From Dorea_D hominis (GTDB taxonomy: Bacteria > Bacillota > Clostridia > Lachnospirales > Lachnospiraceae), in NCBI RefSeq assembly GCF_014287705.1, contig NZ_JACOOY010000003.1, positions 1 through 64,000 of the forward strand: a stretch of DNA of 64,000 bases, written 5' to 3'. Below are positions 6,397 through 15,768 of the stretch, piece by piece (the stretch's first letter is position 1; each line of letters begins with the position of its first letter). The position numbers and the translations under genes were made by a program. Below the pieces are notes generated by a model. That model made no database searches. It saw only the letters and a list, made by a program, of their open reading frames with translations, and had not been told where the DNA came from.

Positions 6397-8364
6397 ATGT
6401 ATTACAGAAAAGAGTATTTGAAAAGAGCACATCGGGAAATTGATACGATCTTCCGGGTGCTGTTCCCGGAACATGGAATGGCAGTAAGGGAAGAGCAGAT
6501 CCTGTTATGCCATGAAATGTTGGATAACTTGCTGGGAAGAAACATAGCACTGTGTGACGCAGGTGTCGGCATCGGGAAAACCTATGCCTATCTGGTGGCT
6601 TGTGTTCTGATGAGAAAGTATTCTCTTCTTGCAGACGGATATTCTCCATACGAACAGCGTCCGGTTGTGATCTCTACTTCCAGCATTGCACTCCAGAAAG
6701 CAATTCTTACGGAATATATCCCTTTTCTCTCCCGGATTCTTCAGGAGAATGGGACAATTCAGGTGCCGCTCAAAGCAGTTATCCGCAAAGGGAAAGAGCA
6801 TTTTGTCTGCGATGAGAGATTAGCGCAACGAATCGTTGCAATCAAAGAGAAAAATAAAAATGCATTGCAGAAAGAAGCACTGCTGTCTCTGAGAGAACAC
6901 TACGACATGGATGAAGTGTCCGGATTAAGCGGATTTGACAGAAGGATGGTAAGCGTGCCGAAGTTCTGTTCAAGGGAATGTTCGAAAAAAGGTTCCTGCA
7001 GGTATCAGCAGTATCTGGAACATTCCAGAGATGATGAAATGTTCATCCAGATCTGCAACCATAATTATCTGCTGGCAGATGGCTATCACAGACTGCAGGA
7101 TTACCGCCCGTTACTAAAAGACTACCGGGCATTGATCGTAGACGAAGCACACAAACTGCCGGATGCGGCAAAGCAGATGTTCGGGAAGAGCCTGTGTTAT
7201 GACAATATCAGGGAGATCTGCTTTTATCTTGGAAAAGAATATCAGGGACCGGAGATAAGAAAACTGTCCGGGACGATTCGGATGGTGCTGGATGTGATAG
7301 GAGAAAACCACAGAACCAGATATGGATTAAAAGAAGAATTTCACATGACAGAAGAGTGTGCCATGTATTTATATGAAGGGATACAGACCATGAATAAGAT
7401 CATAGAAAAAATAGAAAAGAAGATCCCAAAGTGGATCAGAAACAAGCTGGAAGAAACCAGAAGTGTGTTGGAATGCTTTTTCCATCAGGATCAGAAGTAT
7501 GTGCTGCATCTGAAACAGGATCAGGAACATCGGATCATATTGTGTGCCTCCAGCAGACGGATTCCACAGTATCTTGACCAGATGTTGTGGAGCAGAGGAA
7601 TGGGAGCAATCCTGACAAGCGGAACATTAAAAACCGGACAGGGATTTGCCCATATCCGGAAGATGATAGGATTACAGAAAGTGCAGAGGGTACGTGAATA
7701 TGTGGCAGACTCTCCATTTGAATATCAGAGGAACTGTCTGTTATATCTGCCAAAAGATCTGAAAAGATGCAGAAGAGGAAGTCAGGAAGAAACAGAGATG
7801 ATAGCTGATCATATCCATTCGTTGATCTGTTCAACTTACGGACATACATTGGTGCTGTTCACATCCTATCACCTGATGGGAAATGTATATCAGATGTTGC
7901 GGGATGAGATCCCTTTCCCGATGATCGAGGTGTGGAGACATTCCCCGGAAGAAATCACAAGATTCAAACAAACAGACAATGCTGTCCTTTTCGCAGCCGG
8001 ATCCTGCTGGGAAGGAGTAGACTTTCCCGGAGATATGGTATCTTCGTTAATTATTGTAAAGTTGCCGTTCGCTGTTCCAGATCCCATCAGTGAGGCTCAG
8101 AAGAAAGAATATGATTGTCTGAAAGACTACATTCAGGCAGTGGTCGTTCCGGATATGCAGAAAAAACTAAGGCAGGGATTCGGACGTGCGCTCCGCACAG
8201 AGACAGACACCTGTGTCGTGTCCATCTTAGATGAGCGAGCAGGAGAAGAAGGAAGATATCATGAGGAAGTGATGTGCGCACTTCCGAAGTGCAAGATGGC
8301 AAAAGACATCAAGGATGTCCAGCATTTTATCAGAAACCGGAAGAGTGTGGAATATTACCTGTAA
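6397..8364 (+). CDS. DinG/XPD-type ATP-dependent DNA helicase
   Basis: The 655-residue superfamily 2 helicase has Walker A GVGIGKT at residues 56-62, a DEAH box at 249-252 (LIVDEAHKLPDAA) and motif VI QGFGRALRTETD near the C-terminus. Cys138, Cys191, Cys195 and Cys201 are placed like the four ligands of the 4Fe-4S cluster in DinG and XPD enzymes, which unwind DNA 5' to 3'. The ATG has only a weak AGG site. Upstream are a duplicated structured element and a sigma-like gene; downstream is a recombinase module. The setting suggests an accessory helicase of an integrated element, not the housekeeping DinG, which usually carries an exonuclease domain in Bacillota. Confidence 0.88.
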   Translation: MYYRKEYLKRAHREIDTIFRVLFPEHGMAVREEQILLCHEMLDNLLGRNIALCDAGVGIGKTYAYLVACVLMRKYSLLADGYSPYEQRPVVISTSSIALQKAILTEYIPFLSRILQENGTIQVPLKAVIRKGKEHFVCDERLAQRIVAIKEKNKNALQKEALLSLREHYDMDEVSGLSGFDRRMVSVPKFCSRECSKKGSCRYQQYLEHSRDDEMFIQICNHNYLLADGYHRLQDYRPLLKDYRALIVDEAHKLPDAAKQMFGKSLCYDNIREICFYLGKEYQGPEIRKLSGTIRMVLDVIGENHRTRYGLKEEFHMTEECAMYLYEGIQTMNKIIEKIEKKIPKWIRNKLEETRSVLECFFHQDQKYVLHLKQDQEHRIILCASSRRIPQYLDQMLWSRGMGAILTSGTLKTGQGFAHIRKMIGLQKVQRVREYVADSPFEYQRNCLLYLPKDLKRCRRGSQEETEMIADHIHSLICSTYGHTLVLFTSYHLMGNVYQMLRDEIPFPMIEVWRHSPEEITRFKQTDNAVLFAAGSCWEGVDFPGDMVSSLIIVKLPFAVPDPISEAQKKEYDCLKDYIQAVVVPDMQKKLRQGFGRALRTETDTCVVSILDERAGEEGRYHEEVMCALPKCKMAKDIKDVQHFIRNRKSVEYYL

Positions 8365-8525
8365 ATACCCGTGGTTTTGCTACAATAACAGCGAGTTTAC
8401 GACGAAATGTTTGGTGGTATTTCTGGGGGGTTTTCGGTGGAATTGGTGGTATTGCTGAATAGCTATTTGAACATGAAGTGGGTATACTGTGTATAGCGTT
8501 AGAGATTTAGAAGGAAGGTACTAAT

Positions 8526-9644
8526 ATGGCAAAATATATCGTAGAAATGCAGATGGATAAACAAGAAAAATTTTATTTTATTCGAGAAAACGAAAGCAGA
8601 GATATTGTATATTTACCTTCTAAATCTCTAATGCATAAGAAAAGGTCAAAGATATCACCGAATACCATACAAAGAAGTGCCTTTGCATTATCTTATTATT
8701 TGAATTTTCTGGATGAAAAGCAACTTTGTTTGGATGATATTTATCAAATGAAATATATTGAACAGCATGAACATTTTACAGATTTCCTGATTTGGTTAAA
8801 AGCTGGTATGCATAGCAGGGAAGATTATTTAAAACTTCCTAATAATGAGACATGCAATGCATATTTAAAAGAAGTATTCAGATTTTATACCTTTATGGAG
8901 CAGGAAAACAAGCATTCGGAAAGCTTGAAGGTATTATCAGATACGCAAATGATTGTGCGAAATTCCATCGGTATCAGAAAAGTATTGAATAGGAAGAGTT
9001 TTCGAGGATATTTAAAAGAAAAAGGACATCAAGGAAAAACCATTGAGCAGGACAAGATTGTAGTGTTGTTGCAAGAATGTGCAAACAGCCGCGATCAGGT
9101 TCTGCTTTTATTATTAGCAGAAACAGGCTTTAGAATAGGGGAACTCTTAGGTGTACGATACGCAGAGGATATAGACTATGAGAAACATATAATATATGTC
9201 AACTTTCGAGATGATAATGAGAATGGGGCAAGAGCTAAAAACGCAGAACTTCGAAGAGCCAAAATCAGCGACGCAACATTTGATATTTTAATGTTTTATA
9301 TTGAAGACTATAAGGAACTGATTATAGGACAGGAATATTTATTTATTAATGTCTCAGGTGATTACGTTGGAAAGCCTTTTAAGGGAAGTGGAGTATATGC
9401 CATGTTACGCAGATTGGAGAGAAAGACGGGAATTAAAGCATCTCCACATATGCTCCGGCATTATTTTGCAAATGCAAGACGAAAAGATGGATGGAAATTA
9501 GAAATGATTAGTCAAGCACTCGGGCATCGGAATATCGAAACGACTATGAAATATCTGAATATAACAGAGGATGAACTAATAGAAGTCAGTGATGCTTTTT
9601 ATAACAGGCATCAAGCAATGTATGGTGTTCAGAATTTGTTATAA
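8526..9644 (+). CDS. tnpA: Tyrosine recombinase 1, TnpA-like
   Basis: The 372-residue protein has an N-terminal SAM-like DNA-binding region and a C-terminal catalytic domain. The first catalytic Arg is in AETGFRIGELLG, followed by HMLRHYFAN (His-x-x-Arg), LGHRNIETT and the nucleophile Tyr in MKYLNI. Length and position match TnpA of Tn554 (about 360 residues). The ATG has GGAAGG eight bases before it. The next recombinase gene starts 18 bases downstream, so they are co-transcribed. It should cut and rejoin DNA together with the two following recombinases. The gene symbol rests on family resemblance. Confidence 0.82.
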   Translation: MAKYIVEMQMDKQEKFYFIRENESRDIVYLPSKSLMHKKRSKISPNTIQRSAFALSYYLNFLDEKQLCLDDIYQMKYIEQHEHFTDFLIWLKAGMHSREDYLKLPNNETCNAYLKEVFRFYTFMEQENKHSESLKVLSDTQMIVRNSIGIRKVLNRKSFRGYLKEKGHQGKTIEQDKIVVLLQECANSRDQVLLLLLAETGFRIGELLGVRYAEDIDYEKHIIYVNFRDDNENGARAKNAELRRAKISDATFDILMFYIEDYKELIIGQEYLFINVSGDYVGKPFKGSGVYAMLRRLERKTGIKASPHMLRHYFANARRKDGWKLEMISQALGHRNIETTMKYLNITEDELIEVSDAFYNRHQAMYGVQNLL

Positions 9645-9662
9645 AAAAGAGGAGGCGATCAA

Positions 9663-11639
9663 GTGTCTGCAATTCGATTGCTGCAAGCAGAACGCAAGGA
9701 AGAGATACAGCATCTTCACAGGCAGTTTATGTCAGGCGGAATATTGCAGAGAGAATTATGGGAAGAAGCAGAGAAATTCCTTATCCAAAGAGAAATCTAT
9801 GATGTGATTTTAGCAGAAGAACAAGATTTGCGGGAATACAAACAAACTTTGTTGGATAGTGGGAATTATACGAAAAAGCAGGTGAAAGAGCAGTCATCCG
9901 CATTACGGAAGATACAGAAGTATTGGATAGAAACAGAATATGGAGAGCTACTCTTAGAAATCCGAGAAAGCCAAGTGTCAGATGAGGCATTGAAGGGAAA
10001 CATCAAACGGTTTCTAATCCGGCAGGGAATACATCATATCAAAGAGATTGATTATACGGTACGAAGCCGTTATGAAGCAGAACTGAAAAAAATGTGGGAT
10101 GAAGCGAGTGTGATGAGATATTTAAAGGTTTTCGATCATATCAAGCAGTATAGTATCCAAAAAGAAATAGAAAGTCTGCCGGGAAGAATCGAACACCGGA
10201 GGAAATATCAAGCACAGGTTGTATTCCTGCCATACTTACCAGATTTGGAGTTGGTTAAGGATTTTGAATATGTCCGAGATAAACAGGAACTGGTGTGGGA
10301 TTTTTTTAGAAGAGCATCTGAAAAATTAAAAAAGCAGGTTTTTCTACTATTGAATTATATTCTAGATAATTTGTATCGAGACGATCCCAAAGAGAGAAGA
10401 GTTCGCTATTTATTGCCATTACACTGGTTATATGATTTTTGTGTGGAGGAAGAGATTGATGATCTGGAAGGATTGGAATTAGAACAGATCCAACGATTTG
10501 AGAAAATCGTGGAACAGAAAGTGGTCAATGTGAAAAACTCTATGCAGATTATTGACAATAGTCGGAAAATCTTATTTTTAACAGCACCAGAAATTCATTG
10601 GCATGCCAATGTGTGGTATATGGAACGCTTTCACCTGTCAGAAGATCGGCTTAACCCAAGCAATCCAGTACAGCGATTGAGTTTTATAGAAGTGACTAAC
10701 AAAAAGAATCGAGAATTGTTACAGGAATATGCCAAATATCATGTTGGAATTGGTGGACTGACGATAGCAAATATCCGAGGACAACTATATGAGGTAAAAA
10801 GACTTCTGGAATATTTTAAGGAAGAAGAATCCATTTGTCAGGTAGATGAAAATCAATTGGATGACTATTTTAGGAAACTGGAAGAAAAGGATACCAAAGA
10901 TGATACATTCAATAAAAGAATTGTGCATTATATAAAATTTTATCAGTTTTTAAATGTCCGAGGATATATGAAGGAGATACCCTTTAAACCGGAGTATTAC
11001 CTGAAAAAGACATATCCAGAGCATCATGACAGAACGGTGGAAGAAAAAGTTTATATGGAAATCCTGCATAAGCTGTATGCATTTCCGCTAGTTCCAAGAT
11101 TGATATTTTTACACTTGTGGTGTACTGGATTGAGAATCAGCGAAGTGTGTACGTTAAAAGGGGATGCATATTACTGGGATGGAGAAGATGCATGGTTGAA
11201 AGTCTATCAGATCAAGATGAAGGCAGATAAAATGATACCAATACCGCTTGTGATGTATAGAATCATGCGTAAGTATATTGAGCGTGAACACATTCGTCCG
11301 AAAGATTATATCTTTAAAGGGAAGGATGGTGGAGCGTACCGGGGAACAACATTCCGACAAGAGTTTCAGCAATACTGTGATAAGAATGGAATTGCAGATG
11401 GCAGTTATATCTTCAAAACCCATGACTATAGGCATACGCTGGCCACCCAATTTTATGATGAGGATGTTTCTATACAGACAATCCGAGATTATTTAGGACA
11501 TTTTTCCGAAGAGATGACAAAACAGTATGTAGACTTCATGCCAAAGAGAATTGAAAAAGCAAGTGATACTTACTTTAAGAAACCGGAAAATGACTTGGCT
11601 TCTACCATTAAAGCTAAGAAGCGTGGTGAAAGAAAATGA
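9663..11639 (+). CDS. tnpB: Tyrosine recombinase 2, TnpB-like
   Basis: The 658-residue protein starts at GTG behind an AGAGGAGG site. Its long N-terminal part (about 450 residues, charged and helical) is typical of TnpB of Tn554 (about 630 residues). The catalytic domain is at the C-terminus: WCTGLRISEVCTL with the first Arg, HDYRHTLATQF, YLGHFSEEM and Tyr in QYVDF. The stop overlaps the start of the third recombinase by four bases (ATGA). All catalytic positions are present, so it is probably active. Confidence 0.82.
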   Translation: MSAIRLLQAERKEEIQHLHRQFMSGGILQRELWEEAEKFLIQREIYDVILAEEQDLREYKQTLLDSGNYTKKQVKEQSSALRKIQKYWIETEYGELLLEIRESQVSDEALKGNIKRFLIRQGIHHIKEIDYTVRSRYEAELKKMWDEASVMRYLKVFDHIKQYSIQKEIESLPGRIEHRRKYQAQVVFLPYLPDLELVKDFEYVRDKQELVWDFFRRASEKLKKQVFLLLNYILDNLYRDDPKERRVRYLLPLHWLYDFCVEEEIDDLEGLELEQIQRFEKIVEQKVVNVKNSMQIIDNSRKILFLTAPEIHWHANVWYMERFHLSEDRLNPSNPVQRLSFIEVTNKKNRELLQEYAKYHVGIGGLTIANIRGQLYEVKRLLEYFKEEESICQVDENQLDDYFRKLEEKDTKDDTFNKRIVHYIKFYQFLNVRGYMKEIPFKPEYYLKKTYPEHHDRTVEEKVYMEILHKLYAFPLVPRLIFLHLWCTGLRISEVCTLKGDAYYWDGEDAWLKVYQIKMKADKMIPIPLVMYRIMRKYIEREHIRPKDYIFKGKDGGAYRGTTFRQEFQQYCDKNGIADGSYIFKTHDYRHTLATQFYDEDVSIQTIRDYLGHFSEEMTKQYVDFMPKRIEKASDTYFKKPENDLASTIKAKKRGERK

Positions 11640-13129
11640 AAAAAAGAATTTACATATATGAGCTGGACTGCTACAAGGTAGCATCCGAAGAGCAGATTCA
11701 GAGAATGCGTATCAGCCCGGAACGGTATTTTAATCTGGAAGGATTGCCATCAGAAGAACTTGCCGAAAAGTTGGAAGAATTTATATGGGAAAGAGGAAAA
11801 ATGCTCGCACCGTCCAGCATGGCAAGTGAAGTGACCTATTATAATAATATTCGGGAATTTCTGATTGATCGGAAAATACAAAGCCTTGATGCCAGAGAAG
11901 AAGAAAAAATCATCCGTATGTTAAAAGGATGGATGCTGGAACGAGGATATGCTTTATCAAGCAAAAAATATCGGCCTGCATATGACAAAATAGGAATTGA
12001 AAGTCCTGGCATTGTAAGGCATATGAAAAAAATCTTGAAGTTTCTGGAAGAAGAGGATGACAGGGATGAGCAGGAAAAAGATATCTGGACTCTTAAAAAC
12101 TTCGATTTTCCTATTTATGGAAATCCAATCAAGAATACGGAAACGATTAACTTTACTAAAATTGTACAGCCAGATATTCGGGAAGAAGTAAAAAAAGTAA
12201 TTTTTATGCATTTAAAATATTCCCCTTTAGGAACGATTCATAGTGAAATAGCTGCAGTAAAGCGGTTCTCAAAATTTCTTAAAAGAAAATATTTGGACAT
12301 TCAATCGCTGCAGGATCTGGAACGGATGCATATAGAAGAGTATCTGATATATCTTCAGACGGAAGCACATGACCGGAAAAATTATAGATCTGACCTATAT
12401 GCACTACGAAGGGTAATAGAAGATGTTGGGAATTTATATGAACGACAGTACATGAGCGAATTATTTCTGAGTAATGATTTCCCAAGTACACCAAGGCATG
12501 TATTCAAATTTTACTCAGATGCGGAAATCAAAAGATTAAACGAACACATTTTCGAAATGGATGAGCAGATATGTAGGGCACTGATTATCCATCAATTACT
12601 GGGAACGAGGATTTCAGATACGCTGACCTTAAAGACAGACTGCCTAAGCATGCGGAATAATCGATATTTTATAAGGATTGATCAGGTGAAGTCAGTCACC
12701 TATGAAAAAGCCATCAGTGAAGAAGTGGCACAACTGATTATGAAAGCAATTGATTATACAAAGGAACGGTATGGAGAAACAACTTACATTTTTACAAAAA
12801 AAGATGATCCAACTAGGCCTTATCAATATAGCATGATTCAAAATCAGATTATGACAATGATCCGCCAGGAAGATATCCGGGATGATAATGGAGAGTTTCT
12901 GAAGTTTGGAACCCATATTTTTCGACATTGTTATGGAAAGAAATTGACAGAAATGCATGTGGATGACTGGATGATAGCTAAGCTACTGGGGCATACCTCC
13001 ATATATTCGGTACATCATTATCGAAAAATTGGCAATAAACTGATGGCAGATGAAACGAGAGCTGCAAGAGAAAAAATGGACATGATCCTATTAGATATCA
13101 TAGAAGGATGGGATGATTATGAAATATGA
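11636..13129 (+). CDS. Tyrosine recombinase 3
   Basis: The 497-residue protein is a third complete tyrosine recombinase: first Arg in LLGTRISDTLTL, HIFRHCYGKKL, LLGHTSIYSVHHY with the terminal Tyr. Tn554 itself has two recombinases; three in a row recall recombinase-in-trio (RIT) elements, although those usually have smaller proteins. The gene starts within the end of the second recombinase and its own end overlaps the TnpC-like gene by 11 bases, so the group must be made together. Confidence 0.8.
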   Translation: MKKRIYIYELDCYKVASEEQIQRMRISPERYFNLEGLPSEELAEKLEEFIWERGKMLAPSSMASEVTYYNNIREFLIDRKIQSLDAREEEKIIRMLKGWMLERGYALSSKKYRPAYDKIGIESPGIVRHMKKILKFLEEEDDRDEQEKDIWTLKNFDFPIYGNPIKNTETINFTKIVQPDIREEVKKVIFMHLKYSPLGTIHSEIAAVKRFSKFLKRKYLDIQSLQDLERMHIEEYLIYLQTEAHDRKNYRSDLYALRRVIEDVGNLYERQYMSELFLSNDFPSTPRHVFKFYSDAEIKRLNEHIFEMDEQICRALIIHQLLGTRISDTLTLKTDCLSMRNNRYFIRIDQVKSVTYEKAISEEVAQLIMKAIDYTKERYGETTYIFTKKDDPTRPYQYSMIQNQIMTMIRQEDIRDDNGEFLKFGTHIFRHCYGKKLTEMHVDDWMIAKLLGHTSIYSVHHYRKIGNKLMADETRAAREKMDMILLDIIEGWDDYEI

Positions 13130-13544
13130 TAAGATGGTAGCGATTACGCAGGCTGAGAGTCAGAGGAAGATGAATATTGCAAAAAATACAATATCTGATA
13201 TGCTTAAAAATATGGAAAGAATTACCGTAGCAGAGCTGGTAAAAAGAACTGGGCTTTCTAGAGGATTTTTTTATAAAAATGAGCTTATCAGAAGAGAAAT
13301 GGATGACGCAATACATAGACAGGAAGCAATTTTTAAGAATAGACATCCGGTTGCAATGGACAGAAAACTTGAAAATTCAGTAATTGAGTTGAAAATTGAA
13401 TTGTTAAAAGCCAAAGCAGAGAACGAGAAATTAGCAGAACAAAATCAGGAATTGAAAAGAAAAAATGAACTGTTGCAGCAAGAACTGGAGAAATTGAATA
13501 AACGGGTCAGTAGGAAAGAAATTTCTGTTCTAAAAAAATTGTGA
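13119..13544 (+). CDS. TnpC-like protein 1 (DUF6262 type)
   Basis: The 141-residue protein begins MKYDKMVAITQ. This start is preferred over ATG 13113 because the second copy also begins MKYDKMV and because AAGGA is then ten bases away. An N-terminal helix-turn-helix-like part (ITVAELVKRTGLSRGFFYKN) is followed by a long coiled coil (residues about 85-140, leucine heptads with Glu and Lys). This is the build of TnpC, which in Tn554 helps transposition and sets orientation. It is co-transcribed with the recombinases. Confidence 0.72.
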   Translation: MKYDKMVAITQAESQRKMNIAKNTISDMLKNMERITVAELVKRTGLSRGFFYKNELIRREMDDAIHRQEAIFKNRHPVAMDRKLENSVIELKIELLKAKAENEKLAEQNQELKRKNELLQQELEKLNKRVSRKEISVLKKL

Positions 13545-13583
13545 GAATGGTGTGGTACAAGTTTTTTGAGAGGACGATAATCT

Positions 13584-13958
13584 ATGAAATACGATAAAAT
13601 GGTCGAATGTAGTTTGGAACGTAGCAAACAGAAGGTAGAAACCGCAAAACGGGAAATTCAAGAAATGTTGGAATCAAAAGAAAAAATAACGGTTGCTGCA
13701 TTGATTCAAAAAACAGGCTTTTCCAAAGGATTTTTTTATCGAAATGAAGAAATGCGCAGGGTGGTAAATGAAGCTATGCATCAACAGAGCGTAACGTATA
13801 ATCCGAAACAGATTATTATTGATATGGCTATGGAAAGAACTTTAGTTAATGCAAAAACGACTATACAGGAATTGAAACTAAAAATAAAAAAATTGGAAAA
13901 AGAAAATGCAGAGTTGCGAGAAGAATTGGCAAGGGTAAGAAAAATATCTAAAGTATAA
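13584..13958 (+). CDS. TnpC-like protein 2 (DUF6262 type), paralogue
   Basis: The 124-residue protein is a diverged duplicate of the preceding gene: MKYDKMVECSLERSKQ, then ITVAALIQKTGFSKGFFYRN and a coiled coil ending ELREELARVRK. AGGACG stands ten bases before the ATG. Thirty-nine bases separate the copies. Two TnpC-like proteins might form a heteromer or serve the two extra recombination partners; this is inference. The transcript ends at the hairpin at 13993. Confidence 0.72.
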   Translation: MKYDKMVECSLERSKQKVETAKREIQEMLESKEKITVAALIQKTGFSKGFFYRNEEMRRVVNEAMHQQSVTYNPKQIIIDMAMERTLVNAKTTIQELKLKIKKLEKENAELREELARVRKISKV

Positions 13959-13992
13959 AAGGAAAAATTAAATATTTGAATTTGAATGATTC

Positions 13993-14038
13993 AAGGCAGA
14001 ATGTACAGTAAAAAAGCAAGTACATTCTGTCTTGTTTT
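13993..14038 (+). terminator. Terminator of the recombinase operon
   Basis: AAGGCAGAATGTAC (13993-14006) pairs with GTACATTCTGTCTT (14020-14033), 14 bp with one G-T pair, and GTTTTGT follows. From here to 14174 I see no gene; this stretch probably contains the right border of the inserted DNA. Confidence 0.75.
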
Positions 14039-14174
14039 GTATAGATATGAATAAATAAAAATACTGGCTACAAAATGCACACAACATACAAAAAGTGCAA
14101 AAAACAAAGAAAATAGACGAATGATACGTTTTGGTCTATATGGTTAAATCCAGTGTTTATAAGGCTTTTGAGGC

Positions 14175-14300
14175 ATGAAAAAGACAGGGGCTAAATTTAT
14201 GGTCGTGCTGATCGGTCTGGTTTTAATTTTCAAATCACAGCTGACCAGTCTGGTAGAGACGATTTTCGAGAAGATCACCAGCGAAAGTTCGGGAATATAG
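14175..14300 (+). CDS. Short single-helix protein, Flp pilin-like position
   Basis: A 41-residue frame, too short for most gene callers, begins MKKTGAKFMVVLIGLVLIFK and has one hydrophobic segment at residues 8-20 followed by a charged tail. TGAGG lies four bases before the ATG. It ends nine bases before the next gene, whose ribosome site GGAGGAT follows its stop. In clostridial Tad-like operons a short one-helix protein usually stands between tadC and the DUF5702-type gene; this matches that place and size. A small structural pilin or minor subunit is likely. Confidence 0.6.
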   Translation: MKKTGAKFMVVLIGLVLIFKSQLTSLVETIFEKITSESSGI

Positions 14301-14309
14301 GAGGATAGA

Positions 14310-15692
14310 ATGATGGTGTCAGGTGCAAAAAAAGGAGAAGTGACAGCCTATCTTAGCCTGATATTTATTCTGTTTATATCATTTGTCGGGGGCATTATGG
14401 AAAGTGCCTCCGTACAGATGGCAAAAAATTACAGGCGTGCGGATATGAACCGGGCAATGGAGTCCGTATTTGCAGAGTATCAGAAAGAACTTCTGGATGA
14501 ATATGAGATTTTTGCATTGGAAGCAACTTATGAAACAGGGACGTATGGCGAAAGAAATATAAAGAAACGGCTGGAATTTTATGGGGCTGAAGGAATGGAA
14601 CAGTCTGTGAAACGGCTCAGCCTTTTGACGGATCATGGCGGACAACCTTTTCTTGAACAGGTGGCGGTTTATATGGAAGAGAAGTATGGAATGGATAAAG
14701 TGAAAGACCTGACAGGAAAAAGCGCAGACTGGAAAACACAGGAAGAAGAAGCGGGAAAATACGAAGAAAATGAGAAGAAACAGCAGGGAGAACTGGATCA
14801 GTTATTAGAAGAAAATGAAGGAGAACTTCCAGAGAAAGATAATCCGATTGCCCATGTAGCAGGTCTTAAAAAGTCGTCTCTTCCGGAATTGGTGATGCCG
14901 AAAGGAAAAGAAGTATCTAACAAGCAGATGAACCTGGCGGACACACTGGAATACAGAGGAAAAAGAGAGGGTTATGGTGACTTCTCGGATGTATCGGAAG
15001 GAATTGGAAAATTAGATCATCTGCTTTTGGGAGAATATCTAATGGAACATTTCCCTGATGCAACAAAAGCAGGACAGAAAGGAGACCTGCTGGATTACCA
15101 GTTGGAGTATTTTCTGGAAGGAAAAGGAAGCGACCGGGAGAATCTGGAAGCTGTTGTAAAGAAACTGCTGATGTTACGTTTTGTTCCTAATTATATATAT
15201 TTGCAAGGAAATGCTGCAAAAAAAGCAGAAGCGAAGGCGATGGCATTATCGCTTTGTGCGGTTCTTGCAGTTCCGGCGGTAACAGAGGCGGCAGCGCAGG
15301 TAATTCTTCTTGCATGGGCGTATGGAGAGTCGCTTGTAGATATACGAAGCCTGCTGGGAGGAGGGAAGATACCGCTTGTCAAATCAGATGAAAACTGGCA
15401 GTTATCTCTGGCGGGATTGTTGAAATTAGGTGAAGACGGAGATTTGAATGATGGAAAAGACTGCAAAGAAGGACTGGGATACCGGGACTATGTGCGCATG
15501 TTGTTATTTCTCACGAGTAAGGAGAAATTAGGACTTCGTGCACTGGATATGATCGAAGGTACATTGCGGGGGCGGTTCGGACTTGTTTTCTTCCGTGCAG
15601 ACCAGTGCATCAGCAAGATAGAAATGAAAAGTACCTGTAAACTGCGGCGTGGGATTACTTATCAGTTTCCAACTTACTATGGATATCGCTAG
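14310..15692 (+). CDS. DUF5702-type protein of a Tad-like operon
   Basis: The 460-residue protein has an N-terminal hydrophobic segment at about 12-35 after the charged stretch KKGEV, like a TadE/TadG pseudopilin signal, then a long polar region with Lys/Glu-rich parts (residues 140-200) and a second apolar segment around 310-345. In Lachnospiraceae such proteins sit just before TadE-like genes. Its role is unknown, presumably a membrane-anchored pseudopilin partner. The gene starts ATG 14310 behind AGGAGGATAG. The TadE-like gene starts 76 bases downstream. Confidence 0.6.
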   Translation: MMVSGAKKGEVTAYLSLIFILFISFVGGIMESASVQMAKNYRRADMNRAMESVFAEYQKELLDEYEIFALEATYETGTYGERNIKKRLEFYGAEGMEQSVKRLSLLTDHGGQPFLEQVAVYMEEKYGMDKVKDLTGKSADWKTQEEEAGKYEENEKKQQGELDQLLEENEGELPEKDNPIAHVAGLKKSSLPELVMPKGKEVSNKQMNLADTLEYRGKREGYGDFSDVSEGIGKLDHLLLGEYLMEHFPDATKAGQKGDLLDYQLEYFLEGKGSDRENLEAVVKKLLMLRFVPNYIYLQGNAAKKAEAKAMALSLCAVLAVPAVTEAAAQVILLAWAYGESLVDIRSLLGGGKIPLVKSDENWQLSLAGLLKLGEDGDLNDGKDCKEGLGYRDYVRMLLFLTSKEKLGLRALDMIEGTLRGRFGLVFFRADQCISKIEMKSTCKLRRGITYQFPTYYGYR

Positions 15693-15768
15693 GGGTGAAG
15701 ACAGATGCTCTTTCGGACAAATAAAGAAAAACTTTTCATAGAACGAAGAAAGGAGAAGGATTCGTGCC

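Larger units (their letters stand above)
8526..14038 (+). mobile_element. Tn554-like recombination module
   Basis: Five consecutive genes, three tyrosine recombinases and two TnpC-like proteins, lie close together or overlap and end in a strong terminator. Tn554 carries tnpA, tnpB and tnpC in this order. Here a third recombinase stands between the tnpB-like and tnpC-like genes and the tnpC-like gene is doubled. No resistance or other cargo lies between the module and the pilus genes on the right. Ends were not located: Tn554 relatives make no target duplication or inverted repeats, so the true borders may include the helicase and everything to its left. Confidence 0.7.
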
